Assembly: GCF_000820085.1 (NCBI RefSeq)
Contig: NZ_CDBN01000007.1
Location: 1-64,000, forward strand
Length of the DNA stretch: 64,000 bases
Source of the DNA: Aeromonas sanarellii
GTDB lineage: Bacteria > Pseudomonadota > Gammaproteobacteria > Enterobacterales > Aeromonadaceae
Reading direction: 5' to 3'
Part shown: positions 34,763 through 43,235 of the stretch, one piece after another
Numbering within the stretch: position 1 is the stretch's first letter
How the letters are laid out: each line of letters starts with the position of its first letter
Notes under the pieces: generated by a model
Databases searched by the model: none
What the model was told of the DNA's origin: nothing
What the model saw: only the letters and a program-made list of their open reading frames with translations
Made by a program: the position numbers and the translations under genes

Positions 34763-35455
34763 ATGAAGCCAATTTTCACGCTGATTATCGAGGATGACGA
34801 GCGGATAGGCGCCATGTTGGCGGAGCTGATCGCCTCGACCCCGGGGTATGCCTTGCCGGGGCGGGCCGGGAGCCTGGCCGAGGCCGATCACATGCTGCGT
34901 GCCACCGAGCCCCAGCTGCTGCTGGTGGACATCTCCCTGCCCGACGGCTCGGGGCTGGAGTGGGTCAGCCGGCTGCGCAGCCACAACCGGGAGGTATTCG
35001 TGATCATGGTCACCGCCTCCTGCGACGTGGAGACCATACAGCAGGCCCTGAACTTGGGGGTGCAGGACTACATCATCAAGCCCCTGCGGCTGTCCCGCAT
35101 CCAGCAGAGCCTGGACGAGGTCCTCGTCCTGCACCGCCGCCTGTGCGAGCGCGGTTCGCTGGCCCAGAGCGATCTCGATCGGCTGCTGGGCAAGGGGCGG
35201 GGGCAGCCGCGGGAGGTACGCGAGACCCCCAAGGGGATCGACGCCATCACCCTGCGCCAGGTGCTGGAACTGCTGGCCGGCGAGCCGGATACCACCTTCT
35301 CCACCGACACGGTGGCGCTGCGTCTCTCCCTGAGCCGCACCACGGCGCGCCGCTACCTGGAGTTTCTGGAGTCCGAAGACAAGCTGGACGTGGAGCTCAA
35401 CTACGGCCAGCGCGGCCGCCCGGAGCGCCGCTACCACTGGCGGCGGGAGCACTGA
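34763..35455 (+). CDS. CitB/DcuR-type response regulator
   Basis: A 230-residue regulator paired with the kinase just upstream. Receiver domain (about 5-120) with Asp11-Asp12, phospho-acceptor Asp56 in LLLVDISLPDG, Thr in MVTAS and Lys in YIIKPLR. The C-terminal part has the winged helix-turn-helix typical of the CitB group (TDTVALRLSLSRTTARRYLEFL). The partners in other bacteria control citrate fermentation or C4-dicarboxylate uptake; here the targets are unlinked. A hairpin without T-run follows (35509-35537). Confidence 0.9.
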   Translation: MKPIFTLIIEDDERIGAMLAELIASTPGYALPGRAGSLAEADHMLRATEPQLLLVDISLPDGSGLEWVSRLRSHNREVFVIMVTASCDVETIQQALNLGVQDYIIKPLRLSRIQQSLDEVLVLHRRLCERGSLAQSDLDRLLGKGRGQPREVRETPKGIDAITLRQVLELLAGEPDTTFSTDTVALRLSLSRTTARRYLEFLESEDKLDVELNYGQRGRPERRYHWRREH

Positions 35456-35508
35456 CCCGGCGCCGGTGGCTGGCCGTTCAGACGGGCAGCGCAGACTCGC
35501 AGCGCAGA

Positions 35509-35537
35509 CAGAAAGGGAGCCAGGGGTTCCCTTTCTG
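35509..35537. terminator. Hairpin between convergent genes
   Basis: CAGAAAGGGA pairs with TCCCTTTCTG around a 9-base loop. No T-run, so terminator function is uncertain. Confidence 0.4.
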
Positions 35538-35579
35538 CTGTCCGGTCCTTGCCCTGTTTTTTATGTCGTCTGGCCCGCT

Positions 35580-36488
35580 CTATCTGGGATCACCCGAGAA
35601 GGGGTGCAGGACGGTGCGGGCGCGCTCGAACAGGGCGATGAGGTGATCCGCCACGGCCCGCACCCGCCGGGAGTGGGCGAGATCGCTGTGGATCACCAGC
35701 CAGATGGGCTGATCCACCCCGAGCTCCGGCAGGAGGCAGACCAGATCCGTCTGGTGGGCGAGAAAGTGGGGCAGCACCGCGAGCCCGAGGCCGGCTTTGG
35801 CGGCGGCGTGTTGTGCCGCCAGGGTGCCTGTCTCCACCCGGCAGGGGCGGCCGCGCAGCATGCGGGTCATCCATCTGGCGGCGGGCAGGTGGCTCTGGGT
35901 TTCGTTCCAGCCGATGAAGTCATCCCGATCGAAGCTGGCGGCATCCCCCCCGGGGCTGCGGGCATCCAGGTAGGTGCCGCTTCCGTAGAGACCGAACCCC
36001 AGGGTCCCCAGGCGCCGGATAGTGAGGTTGCCGGCGTCGGGCTTGACCATGCGCACCGCGAGATCGGCATCGCGCCTGTGCAGGTTCACCGTCTGCACCC
36101 CGGTGACCAGCTCCACCCTCAGCTCGGGGTGCTGGGCAAAGAGCGTCGGCAGGGAGGGGATGATGAGGGGATTGGCCAGGTTCTCGGCGGTGGCGAGGCG
36201 CACGGTGCCGGCCACCTGTCCCTGCAACTGCCCCGCCTCGCCAAAGGCCAGCCCCGCATGTTCCAGCGCCTCGGCCCGCTCCAGCAGGGCCTCACCGTCG
36301 TCGGTCAGGCGATAGCCCTGCTGGTGGTGGCTGAACAGGGGCAGGCCGAGGGCCGCCTCCAGCCTGTCCAGGCGCCGGGAGACGGTGGCCACCCCCATGC
36401 GAAGGGTGTGGGCGGCACCGCTCAGGGTGCCGCTGCGGGCGATGGCCAGGAAGACGCGGGCGTCGTCCCAGAGCAGGGTGTCGTGCAT
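35580..36488 (-). CDS. LysR-family transcriptional regulator
   Basis: A 302-residue regulator. N-terminal helix-turn-helix (about 8-65: DDARVFLAIARSGTLSGAAHTL, RMGVATVSRRLDRLE) followed by a two-lobe effector domain (about 90-290). It belongs to the short-linker LysR group that includes DsdC/CrgA-like proteins. It is divergent from an aldo/keto reductase gene with a 99-bp gap, and most likely controls it. The gap is AT-rich (TATCTCTATATCTC) and contains TTTTCCGATG and TTTTCGGAAG elements, a loose LysR-type dyad. Confidence 0.88.
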   Translation of the reverse strand: MHDTLLWDDARVFLAIARSGTLSGAAHTLRMGVATVSRRLDRLEAALGLPLFSHHQQGYRLTDDGEALLERAEALEHAGLAFGEAGQLQGQVAGTVRLATAENLANPLIIPSLPTLFAQHPELRVELVTGVQTVNLHRRDADLAVRMVKPDAGNLTIRRLGTLGFGLYGSGTYLDARSPGGDAASFDRDDFIGWNETQSHLPAARWMTRMLRGRPCRVETGTLAAQHAAAKAGLGLAVLPHFLAHQTDLVCLLPELGVDQPIWLVIHSDLAHSRRVRAVADHLIALFERARTVLHPFSGDPR

Positions 36489-36587
36489 AGGCTTTCCATC
36501 ATCGGAAAATAGGTTACCAGTTATCTCTATATCTCATTCATTTTCGGAAGACCATACTGCCCTGCAACTTGTCAGGGAGAACACACG

Positions 36588-37571
36588 ATGCAACGACGAA
36601 CTCTGGGTACCAGCCTGCATGTCTCCGCCCTGGGGCTGGGCTGCATGGGGATGAGCGAATTCTACGGGCCGAGGGACGACGAACAGTCCCTGCGGGTGCT
36701 GGCGGAGGCGGTGGAGCGGGGCATCGACCTGCTCGACACCGCCGACATGTACGGCCCCCATCACAACGAGGCGCTGATCGGGCGCTTTCTCGCGACCCGG
36801 CGGGGGGAGGTGAAGGTGGCCACCAAGTTTGGCATAGTGCGCCAGCCCGGGGAGTACAGGCGCACCCTGGACAACAGCGCCCGCTATGCGCGCCAGAGCT
36901 GCGAGGGTTCCCTGCGCCGCCTCGGCATCGAGCAGATCGATCTCTACTATGTGCACCGTCTCGATCCGGCCCATCCCGTCGAGGAGACCATGGCCGGGCT
37001 GGCGCAGCTGGTGCAGGAGGGCAAGATAGCCCGCATCGGCCTGTGCGAGGTGAGCGAGGCTACCCTGAGGCGCGCCCATGCCGTGCACCCGGTGGCCGCG
37101 GTGCAGACGGAATATTCCCTCTGGACCCGGGAGGTGGAGACGGCGGTGCTGCCCGCCTGCCGCGAGCTGGGGATAGGTCTCGTGGCCTACTCCCCCCTGG
37201 GGCGCGGTTTTCTGACCGGGCGCTACCAGCAGGAGGCGGTGTTCGAGGAGGGGGATTTTCGGGCCAGTCTGCCGCGTTTTCAGGGGGACAACCTCGCCAC
37301 CAACCGCACCCTGGTGCAGGCGGTCATAGCCCTGGCCCGGCAGAAGGGATGCTCGGCGGCGCAGGTAGCCCTGGCCTGGCTGCTGGCGCAGGGGGAGGAC
37401 ATTGTGCCCATCCCCGGTACCCGGCGCCTGACCCATCTGGAGGATAACCTCGGCGCCCTGTCGGTACGCCTCACGCCTGCGGAGCTCGGGGCCCTGGGTC
37501 AGGTCATCCGGACCTTGCCGGTGGCGGGGGAGCGCTACACCCCTGAGGGGATGAAGGGGGTGAACGCATGA
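36588..37571 (+). CDS. Aldo/keto reductase
   Basis: A 327-residue NADPH-dependent oxidoreductase with the AKR barrel. The catalytic tetrad residues sit in LDTADMYGPHHN (Asp, Tyr), KVATKFGI (Lys) and YYVHRLDP (His). The cofactor-binding C-terminal part includes VPIPGTRRLTHLEDN. It resembles the YajO/YakC-like AKR13/AKR8 group. Divergent LysR regulator suggests induction by an aldehyde or ketone. Start ATG follows AGGGAG. Confidence 0.9.
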   Translation: MQRRTLGTSLHVSALGLGCMGMSEFYGPRDDEQSLRVLAEAVERGIDLLDTADMYGPHHNEALIGRFLATRRGEVKVATKFGIVRQPGEYRRTLDNSARYARQSCEGSLRRLGIEQIDLYYVHRLDPAHPVEETMAGLAQLVQEGKIARIGLCEVSEATLRRAHAVHPVAAVQTEYSLWTREVETAVLPACRELGIGLVAYSPLGRGFLTGRYQQEAVFEEGDFRASLPRFQGDNLATNRTLVQAVIALARQKGCSAAQVALAWLLAQGEDIVPIPGTRRLTHLEDNLGALSVRLTPAELGALGQVIRTLPVAGERYTPEGMKGVNA

Positions 37572-37644
37572 GCGCTTCGCACTCCGCTCGCCGTGGGGTG
37601 GTCAGCTCGCCCCGTTGAGGGGCACCACCGGGGCGGGAAAACGA

Positions 37645-37669
37645 CAAAGGGAGCCTGGGCTCCCTTTTT
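37645..37669. terminator. Bidirectional terminator
   Basis: AAAGGGAGCC-TG-GGCTCCCTTTTT, between the convergent aldo/keto reductase and EamA genes. Confidence 0.86.
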
Positions 37670-37685
37670 GCGTGTGTGGCGCCGG

Positions 37686-38573
37686 CTATGCCCCTTCCAG
37701 CAGGGGGCGGCGGGTTCGCGGCTTGAGCTGGGAGAGCATGACCCCGGTCAGGATGAGGCCGCCCCCCAGCAGGTGATAGCCGTGGATGGGCTCCCCCAGG
37801 GTGATGACGGCGATGAGGGCCGTGCACAGGGGCATCAGGTTCATGAAGACCGAAGTGCGCTCCGCCCCCAGGGTGGCGAGGCCGCGCATCCAGCAGTAGG
37901 CGGCGAAGATGGAGGAGGCGAGGCCGGCGAACAGCACCATGCTCCAGCCCTGGGCGGGAATGGCCAGGGAGTCGGCAGAGAGGGCCACCGGGATCAGCAG
38001 CAGCACCGCCAGCAGGATCTGCAGGTAGAGGTTGAGCCAGGGGCCGAACGGCAGCTGCCAGCGGCGGATCAAGAGGCCATAGAGGGCATAGCTGGCCGCC
38101 CCCAGCAGCATCATGCCATCGCCCGGGTTGATGCCGCTGTGCAGCAGCGCCAGGGGATCCCCCTGACCCAGCAGCCAGAGCACCCCGAACAGGGAGAGGC
38201 TCATGCCGAGCAGCGCCTGCTTGCCCGGCCTCTGGCCGAAGCAGCAGGCCCCGATGAGCAGGGTGAGCAGGGGCAGCAGGGAGCCGATGACCCCCATGTT
38301 GGTGGCCGAGGTGCTGTGGGCGGCGTAGTAGGCGAGGCACTGGTAGAGCACCATGCCGAGCAGGGAGAGCACCAGCAGCTTGCCGAGCCAGGGGCGGATG
38401 TCGGCCCGGCGGCGCCACAGCTGCGGCAGACAGAAGGGGGTCAGCGCCAGGGCGGCGATCTCCCAGCGATAAAACGAGATGGCGGCGGGATCCAGCACGC
38501 CGGCGGCGGCCTTGGAGACCACGGTATTGGCGGCCCAGATCAGGATGGCGAGAAGGGGGAAGAGAAAGGGCAT
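37686..38573 (-). CDS. EamA/DMT-family transporter
   Basis: A 295-residue inner-membrane exporter with ten hydrophobic helices in two EamA halves. Features: MPFLFPLLAILIWAANTVV at the start, FYRWEIAALALTP, and the second-half signature SSIFAAYCWMRGLATLGAE, PLCTALIAVITLGEPI. DMT exporters move amino acids, metabolites or drugs. Divergent from an AraC-family gene with a 96-bp gap, so probably under its control. Start ATG 38573 has AAGGAG six bases upstream. A longer frame continues upstream (to 39494) but that part is antisense to the araC-type gene. Confidence 0.88.
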   Translation of the reverse strand: MPFLFPLLAILIWAANTVVSKAAAGVLDPAAISFYRWEIAALALTPFCLPQLWRRRADIRPWLGKLLVLSLLGMVLYQCLAYYAAHSTSATNMGVIGSLLPLLTLLIGACCFGQRPGKQALLGMSLSLFGVLWLLGQGDPLALLHSGINPGDGMMLLGAASYALYGLLIRRWQLPFGPWLNLYLQILLAVLLLIPVALSADSLAIPAQGWSMVLFAGLASSIFAAYCWMRGLATLGAERTSVFMNLMPLCTALIAVITLGEPIHGYHLLGGGLILTGVMLSQLKPRTRRPLLEGA

Positions 38574-38669
38574 AGGCACTCCTTGGTACGATGGGGAGAG
38601 TCTAGCCTTGTCTTGAACGAGGTAAGTAGCGTAAATAAGACATGTCATAACCGCTTTGGGACAATCTGC

Positions 38670-39476
38670 ATGGGCAGCCTCACCCTGGCCGAGCAGGATC
38701 GCCTGCTGGCCGACCCCAACCCCCTCTACTTTCGCTACAGCCAGATCCAGGGGGGCAACGCCTGCGCCGAGCACGCCCACCCCTGGGGCCAGCTCAGCCT
38801 CATCAGCCTGGGGGTCATGGTGGTGGAGGTCGGGGGAGAGCGGCTGGTAGCGCCTCCGGACTACCTCATCTGGGTGCCGGCTGACCTGCCCCACACCGCC
38901 TTCAACGAGCAGACCCTGGATTACACCTCCATCTACGTGAGCCACGAACTGGCCCCGCGCCTGCCAAGGGAACCCCAGCTGCTGGCCCTGACCCCCTTGC
39001 TGCGGGCCCTGCTGGAGGATTTTACCCAGCGCCGGGTCGGTCACATGGAGGATGAGTGGGACGCGCGCCAGGGGGCGCTCTTCATCGAGAAGCTGGCTCG
39101 CACCCGCTGCCAGCCGAGCTACCTGCCCCAGAGCCGGGATCGCCTGCTCGCCCCCCTGCTGGCGGCGCTGCAGGCGGCGCCGGAGGACAACCGCACCCTG
39201 GCCCAGTGGGCCAAGGTGTTGCACAGCACCGAGCGCACCCTGGCGCGGCGCTGCCAGAAGGAGCTCGGCATGAGCCTGGGGCAGTGGCGCACCCGGCTGC
39301 GGCTGGTGAAGGCACTGGACTGGCTGCGGGGCGAGATGCCGGTGCAGGAGATAGCCTGGCGCCTCGGTTACGCCTCCACCTCGGCTTTCATCGCCATGTT
39401 CCAGCGTGAGCAGGGCTGCGCCCCCCAGCGCTATCGCCAACAGCTGGGGATCGGCGCCGGGCAGGCACAACTCTGA
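38670..39476 (+). CDS. AraC-family transcriptional regulator
   Basis: A 268-residue regulator. An N-terminal cupin-like sensing domain (about 1-140: CAEHAHPWGQLSLIS, VAPPDYLIWVPADLPHTA) and two C-terminal helix-turn-helix motifs (about 170-260: LAQWAKVLHSTERTLARRC and VQEIAWRLGYASTSAFIAMF). It is divergent from the EamA exporter gene, the usual arrangement for an activator and its target. Start ATG 38670 has GGGA at good distance. The same frame stays open for another kilobase upstream, but that stretch is antisense to the transporter. Confidence 0.85.
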   Translation: MGSLTLAEQDRLLADPNPLYFRYSQIQGGNACAEHAHPWGQLSLISLGVMVVEVGGERLVAPPDYLIWVPADLPHTAFNEQTLDYTSIYVSHELAPRLPREPQLLALTPLLRALLEDFTQRRVGHMEDEWDARQGALFIEKLARTRCQPSYLPQSRDRLLAPLLAALQAAPEDNRTLAQWAKVLHSTERTLARRCQKELGMSLGQWRTRLRLVKALDWLRGEMPVQEIAWRLGYASTSAFIAMFQREQGCAPQRYRQQLGIGAGQAQL

Positions 39477-39495
39477 CCGCGACCGCACCAGCAAT

Positions 39496-39520
39496 GAAAA
39501 GGGCGCCCGCAGGCGCCTTT
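39496..39520 (-). terminator. Terminator of exaC
   Basis: Leftward AAAGGCGCC-TGCG-GGCGCCCTTTT, 20 bp past the exaC stop. Confidence 0.78.
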
Positions 39521-39538
39521 GTGGATCACGGGATGAGC

Positions 39539-41056
39539 TTAGAAGAAGCCGAGCGGGTTGATGTCGTGGCTCACCAGCAGGTTCTTGGTGTTCTGGTAGT
39601 GGTCCAGCATCATCTTGTGGGTCTCGCGACCGATCCCTGACTTCTTGTAGCCGCCGAAGGCCGCGTGGGCCGGGTAGGCGTGGTAGCAGTTGACCCAGAC
39701 CCGGCCGGCCTGGATGCCGCGCCCCATGCGCCAGGCCAGGTTGCTGTCGCGGGTCCAGAGGCCCGCCCCCAGCCCGTACTGGGTGTCGTTGGCAATCGCC
39801 AGGGCATCCGCCTCGTCCTTGAAGGTGGTGACCCCGAGCGCCGGCCCGAAGATCTCCTCCTGGAACACCCGCATCTTGTTCTGGCCGTGGAAGATGGTGG
39901 GCTGGATGTAGAAGCCCCCCTCCAGTCCGCTCACCTTGGCCGGGCCGCCGCCGATCAGCATCTTGGCCCCTTCGCCGCGGCCTATTTCCATGTAGCTCAG
40001 GATCTTGTCGAACTGCTCGCGCGACGCCTGCGCACCGACCTGGGTGGCGGTGTCGAGGGGGTTGCCCTGCACGATTGTGCGGGCGCGGGCCAGCACCCTG
40101 TCCATGAAGTCGTCATAGATGCTGGCCTGCACCAGGGCGCGGGAGGGGCAGGTGCACACCTCGCCCTGGTTGAAGAAGGTCATCAGCATCCCTTCCACCG
40201 CCTTGTCGATGTAGCTGCTCTCGTGCTGCATCACGTCGGCGAAGTAGATGTTGGGGGACTTGCCCCCCAGCTCCACGGTGGAGGGGATCAGCTTGTCGGC
40301 AGCGCAGCGCAGGATATGGGCGCCTACCTCGGTGGAGCCGGTGAAGGCGAGCTTCTGGATCCGGTTGCTGGTGGCCAGCGCCTGGCCCGCCTCGGCGCCG
40401 AAGCCGTTGACCACGTTGACCACGCCGGGAGGCAGGATGTCCTTGATGAGATCCATCATCAGCATGATGGTGACCGGGGTCTGCTCGGCGGGCTTGAGCA
40501 CGCTGCAGCAGCCGGCCGCCAGCACAGGGGCCAGCTTCCAGGCCGCCATCAGCAGCGGGAAGTTCCACGGGATGATCTGGCCGACCACGCCGATGGGCTC
40601 CTTGAAGTGGTAGCTGACGGTGTTCTGATCCAGCTCGGCGGCGGAGCCCTCCTGGGCACGGATGCAGCCGGCGAAGTAGCGGAAGTGATCCACCACCAGC
40701 GGAAGGTCGGCGGCCAGGGTCTCGCGCACCGCCTTGCCGTTCTCCCAGGTCTCGGCGACGGCGAGCCGCTCGATGTTCTGCTCGATGCGATCGGCGATGC
40801 GCAGCAGCAGGTTGCTGCGCTCGGTGACGCTGGTCTTGCTCCAGCTGGCGAACGCCTTGTGGGCGGCGTCCAGCGCCAGCTCGATGTCGGCGGCGTCGGA
40901 GCGGGCCACCTCGCAGAACACCTTGCCGTCCACCGGCGAGATGTTTTCAAAGTAGCGGCCGGCGCACGGCGCCACCCAGTCGCCACCGATGAAGTTGTCG
41001 TAACGGGACTTGAAGCTGACCAGGGCACCTGCCTGACCGGGAGCGGTATAAATCAT
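39539..41056 (-). CDS. exaC: Acetaldehyde dehydrogenase ExaC
   Basis: A 505-residue NAD+-dependent aldehyde dehydrogenase. Catalytic Cys301 lies in [15 protein letters not shown], the general base in [12 protein letters not shown], and the cofactor loop in [13 protein letters not shown]. It starts [10 protein letters not shown] and ends [14 protein letters not shown], both nearly as in Pseudomonas ExaC; AldB of E. coli is also close. ExaC oxidises acetaldehyde made during ethanol or acetoin breakdown. A perfect -24/-12 promoter lies 65 bp upstream, and a sigma-54 activator gene diverges from it. Start ATG 41056 has AAGGA; the upstream ATG at 41125 is rejected. Confidence 0.92.
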   Translation of the reverse strand: MIYTAPGQAGALVSFKSRYDNFIGGDWVAPCAGRYFENISPVDGKVFCEVARSDAADIELALDAAHKAFASWSKTSVTERSNLLLRIADRIEQNIERLAVAETWENGKAVRETLAADLPLVVDHFRYFAGCIRAQEGSAAELDQNTVSYHFKEPIGVVGQIIPWNFPLLMAAWKLAPVLAAGCCSVLKPAEQTPVTIMLMMDLIKDILPPGVVNVVNGFGAEAGQALATSNRIQKLAFTGSTEVGAHILRCAADKLIPSTVELGGKSPNIYFADVMQHESSYIDKAVEGMLMTFFNQGEVCTCPSRALVQASIYDDFMDRVLARARTIVQGNPLDTATQVGAQASREQFDKILSYMEIGRGEGAKMLIGGGPAKVSGLEGGFYIQPTIFHGQNKMRVFQEEIFGPALGVTTFKDEADALAIANDTQYGLGAGLWTRDSNLAWRMGRGIQAGRVWVNCYHAYPAHAAFGGYKKSGIGRETHKMMLDHYQNTKNLLVSHDINPLGFF

Positions 41057-41120
41057 CTCATCATCCTTATGTGTGTGTGGTCCTGACCGGGCTGGCGGGC
41101 AGTCCGGTTGCGTTGGGTAT

Positions 41121-41136
41121 CGCAAGGGACGTGCCA
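41121..41136 (-). promoter_or_regulatory. Sigma-54 (-24/-12) promoter of exaC
   Basis: Read leftward: TGGCACG-TCCC-TTGC, a perfect match to the consensus TGGCACGNNNNTTGC. The start point would be about 12 bases further left, giving a leader of about 50 nt. Confidence 0.92.
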
Positions 41137-41234
41137 GAGGAGCTGACCAGTAGATGAAAAGTTACAAAAACGTTATCAAATGGGGTGCGGCGGCGTATCT
41201 TGATTAACCAGTGATCCCGGTCGTGGCGACGAGG

Positions 41235-41253
41235 CTGTGCCGTTTCTGGACAG
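41235..41253. promoter_or_regulatory. Enhancer-like dyad 1 for the sigma-54 activator
   Basis: CTGTGCCGTTTCTGGACAG has CTGT/ACAG ends. Its start lies 30 bp from that of a sister copy at 41265, and about 100 bp upstream of the exaC -24 element, the normal place for activator binding. Confidence 0.65.
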
Positions 41254-41264
41254 TGGCCGCGACA

Positions 41265-41283
41265 CTGTGCCCTTTGTGAACAG
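41265..41283. promoter_or_regulatory. Enhancer-like dyad 2 for the sigma-54 activator
   Basis: CTGTGCCCTTTGTGAACAG, 14 of 19 bases identical to dyad 1. It ends just before the Shine-Dalgarno of the activator gene, so binding could also repress the activator itself. Confidence 0.65.
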
Positions 41284-41291
41284 GAGGCATG

Positions 41292-42947
41292 ATGAGCGAA
41301 CTTCCCCAATCCAGCCCGAGCCCAATCCAGCGCTCCTGGGAGCGCTGCCTGCACCAGGGGCTCAGCCGCCAGCAGAGCGCCGAGCTGGACCTGCTGCCCC
41401 AGGGGGAGCTGTCGGCCCGTCAGGAGCAGCACAGAACCCTTATCACCTGCTTCCAGCACTTCGTGCTGCCGCTCTTTGCCCAGCTGCTGGCGGGCAGGCC
41501 CTGCCGGTTGTTGCTGTGCGACGCCGAGGGGGCCATCCTGGCGGTGAGCGGTGACGACGGCTTCGCCCGCCACGCCGAGCGGATCTTCTTGCGCAGCGGC
41601 GCCCGCTGGGGGGAGGCGAGCAAGGGCACCAACGCCATCGGTACCGCGCTGGCCGAGCAGAGCGAGGTGCAGGTGCTGGGGGCGCAGCACTTCTTCGCCC
41701 AGCACAGCTTTCTCAGTTGCAGCGCCTGCCCATTGCTCGGGCCGGACGGGCAACTGCTCGGCGTGCTCGACATCTCCACCGATGCGGCCCACCACGGCGG
41801 CGATATGCTGGGCACGGTGCGACTGCTGGCCATGACCCTGGAAAACGCCCTGCTGGCCCGCCAGCCGGGCTGGCTGGTGGATCTCGATCCCCAGAGCCTC
41901 TGGTCCGCCCGTCTGCTGCTGGGGGAGGGGGGCGAGCTGCTCGGCGCCAACCGGGCCGGTCGGCTCTGGCTCGGCCAGCACCCTTTCGACGGCCCTCAGC
42001 TGCTGCGGGATCACCGCGGCCTGCGGCTGGTGCCCGAGCCGACGACGCTCCCGTCCCTGCCGGCCGCACCGCCCGCCACCGCCGGAGTCCCTCTCAAGAT
42101 GCTGGAGCGGGGCATCTCATTGCTTATCGAGGGGGAGACCGGCAGCGGCAAGGAACATCTGGTGCGCGCCCTGCACGCCCAGTCGAGCCGTCGGGAGAGC
42201 CCCCTGGTGTGCGTCAACTGCGGCGCCCTGCCGGCGGAGCTGGTGGAGGCCGAGCTGTTCGGCTACGTCGGCGGGGCCTTCAGCGGCGCCCGCAGCCAGG
42301 GTAGCCAGGGTTATCTGCGTGCCGCCCACGGCGGCATCCTGATGCTGGACGAGATCGGCGAGCTGCCGCTCCTGGCCCAGACCCGGTTGCTGCGGGTGCT
42401 GCAGGAGCGCGCCGTCACTCCGGTTGGCAGCCACAAGCCCGAAGCGGTGGATTTCTGGCTGGTCAGCGCCAGTCATCGGGATCTGGCGGCCATGGTGGCG
42501 GCCGGGACGTTCAGGGAAGATCTCTACTACCGGATCTGCGGCTGGCGCCAGCAACTGGCGCCGCTGCGGGCCTGGCCGGCGCGCGAGCGGCAGGCGCTGA
42601 TCTCGCGCCTGCTCGCCGAGATGGATCCCGCCCTGCGCCTGACCGATGAGGCCGAGGGACAGTTGCTGGCTCACCCGCTGCCCGGCAACGTGCGCCAGCT
42701 CAAGCAGGCGCTGGAGGTGGCCTGCGTGCTGGCGGAGGGTCAGGGCTGGATTGAGCCTGCTCACCTGCATCTGCCGGAGGCGGCGGGCGTGCAGGTCCCA
42801 TCCCATGGGGCCATCACCCTGCGCCAGCAGAACCGGCAGCGGGTGCAGCAGACCCTGGCCGAGTGCGGCGGCAACGTGAGCGAGGCGGCGCGCCGGCTCG
42901 GCATCAGCCGTACCACCCTCTACCGGGCACTGCGAAAGGAGGGGTGA
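41292..42947 (+). CDS. AcoR-like sigma-54-dependent activator
   Basis: A 551-residue enhancer-binding protein. N-terminal GAF-type sensing domain (about 50-195, with [13 protein letters not shown] and [18 protein letters not shown]), central AAA+ domain (about 260-470) and C-terminal Fis-type helix-turn-helix ([21 protein letters not shown]). Walker A is [11 protein letters not shown] and Walker [12 protein letters not shown]. The sigma-54 contact loop, normally GAFTGA, here reads [10 protein letters not shown], a conservative Thr-to-Ser change. It diverges from exaC and surely drives it. AcoR homologues respond to acetoin or acetaldehyde. ATG 41292 has AGGAGG at better spacing than ATG 41289. 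Confidence 0.9.
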   Translation: MSELPQSSPSPIQRSWERCLHQGLSRQQSAELDLLPQGELSARQEQHRTLITCFQHFVLPLFAQLLAGRPCRLLLCDAEGAILAVSGDDGFARHAERIFLRSGARWGEASKGTNAIGTALAEQSEVQVLGAQHFFAQHSFLSCSACPLLGPDGQLLGVLDISTDAAHHGGDMLGTVRLLAMTLENALLARQPGWLVDLDPQSLWSARLLLGEGGELLGANRAGRLWLGQHPFDGPQLLRDHRGLRLVPEPTTLPSLPAAPPATAGVPLKMLERGISLLIEGETGSGKEHLVRALHAQSSRRESPLVCVNCGALPAELVEAELFGYVGGAFSGARSQGSQGYLRAAHGGILMLDEIGELPLLAQTRLLRVLQERAVTPVGSHKPEAVDFWLVSASHRDLAAMVAAGTFREDLYYRICGWRQQLAPLRAWPARERQALISRLLAEMDPALRLTDEAEGQLLAHPLPGNVRQLKQALEVACVLAEGQGWIEPAHLHLPEAAGVQVPSHGAITLRQQNRQRVQQTLAECGGNVSEAARRLGISRTTLYRALRKEG

Positions 42948-43030
42948 AGGGTGTTGCGACGCCCTGCGCTTGTGTAGACTGCCGATGGAAGGACCTTTTC
43001 TCTTTATTTTTCCATCGCATGGAGTGCGCA

Positions 43031-43135
43031 ATGACCAAGATCATGACTGACGGGGCGGCCCGTCTCTCCCCCGGCTCTGGACAGACGATCTCCGTTTTCA
43101 TGCCGGTGGTCGCCAGCCCGGTGCGTGTCGGCTGA
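43031..43135 (+). CDS. Possible small protein, 34 residues, no known family
   Basis: ATG 43031 has GGAG at correct spacing and reads 34 codons (begins MTKIMTDGAARL, ends ASPVRVG). It follows an inverted pair CGATGGAA...TTCCATCG (about 42984-43018) in the 288-bp gap between the sigma-54 activator and a diguanylate cyclase gene. I see no domain, no signal peptide and no match to known peptides such as PqqA. It could be a chance ORF or a leader peptide. Confidence 0.3.
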   Translation: MTKIMTDGAARLSPGSGQTISVFMPVVASPVRVG

Positions 43136-43235
43136 GCCGGCACCGGCCTGCGCCCGGCGCGTGTCACAACCTTGGATCTGGATCAGCGCGGTCCGGAGCC
43201 ACAAGGTGTAGGGTTAAAGCCCCTTTTCAGGTGTG

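Noticed and set aside
37593..38669. Long rightward frame running into the AraC-type gene
   Set aside because: The part before 38670 is antisense to the EamA transporter and is low-complexity Gly/Gln/His. Only the AraC part shows family signatures.
38574..39494. Upstream extension of the EamA frame on the minus strand
   Set aside because: Antisense to the AraC-family gene and not transporter-like; a strong ribosome-binding site marks the start at 38573.
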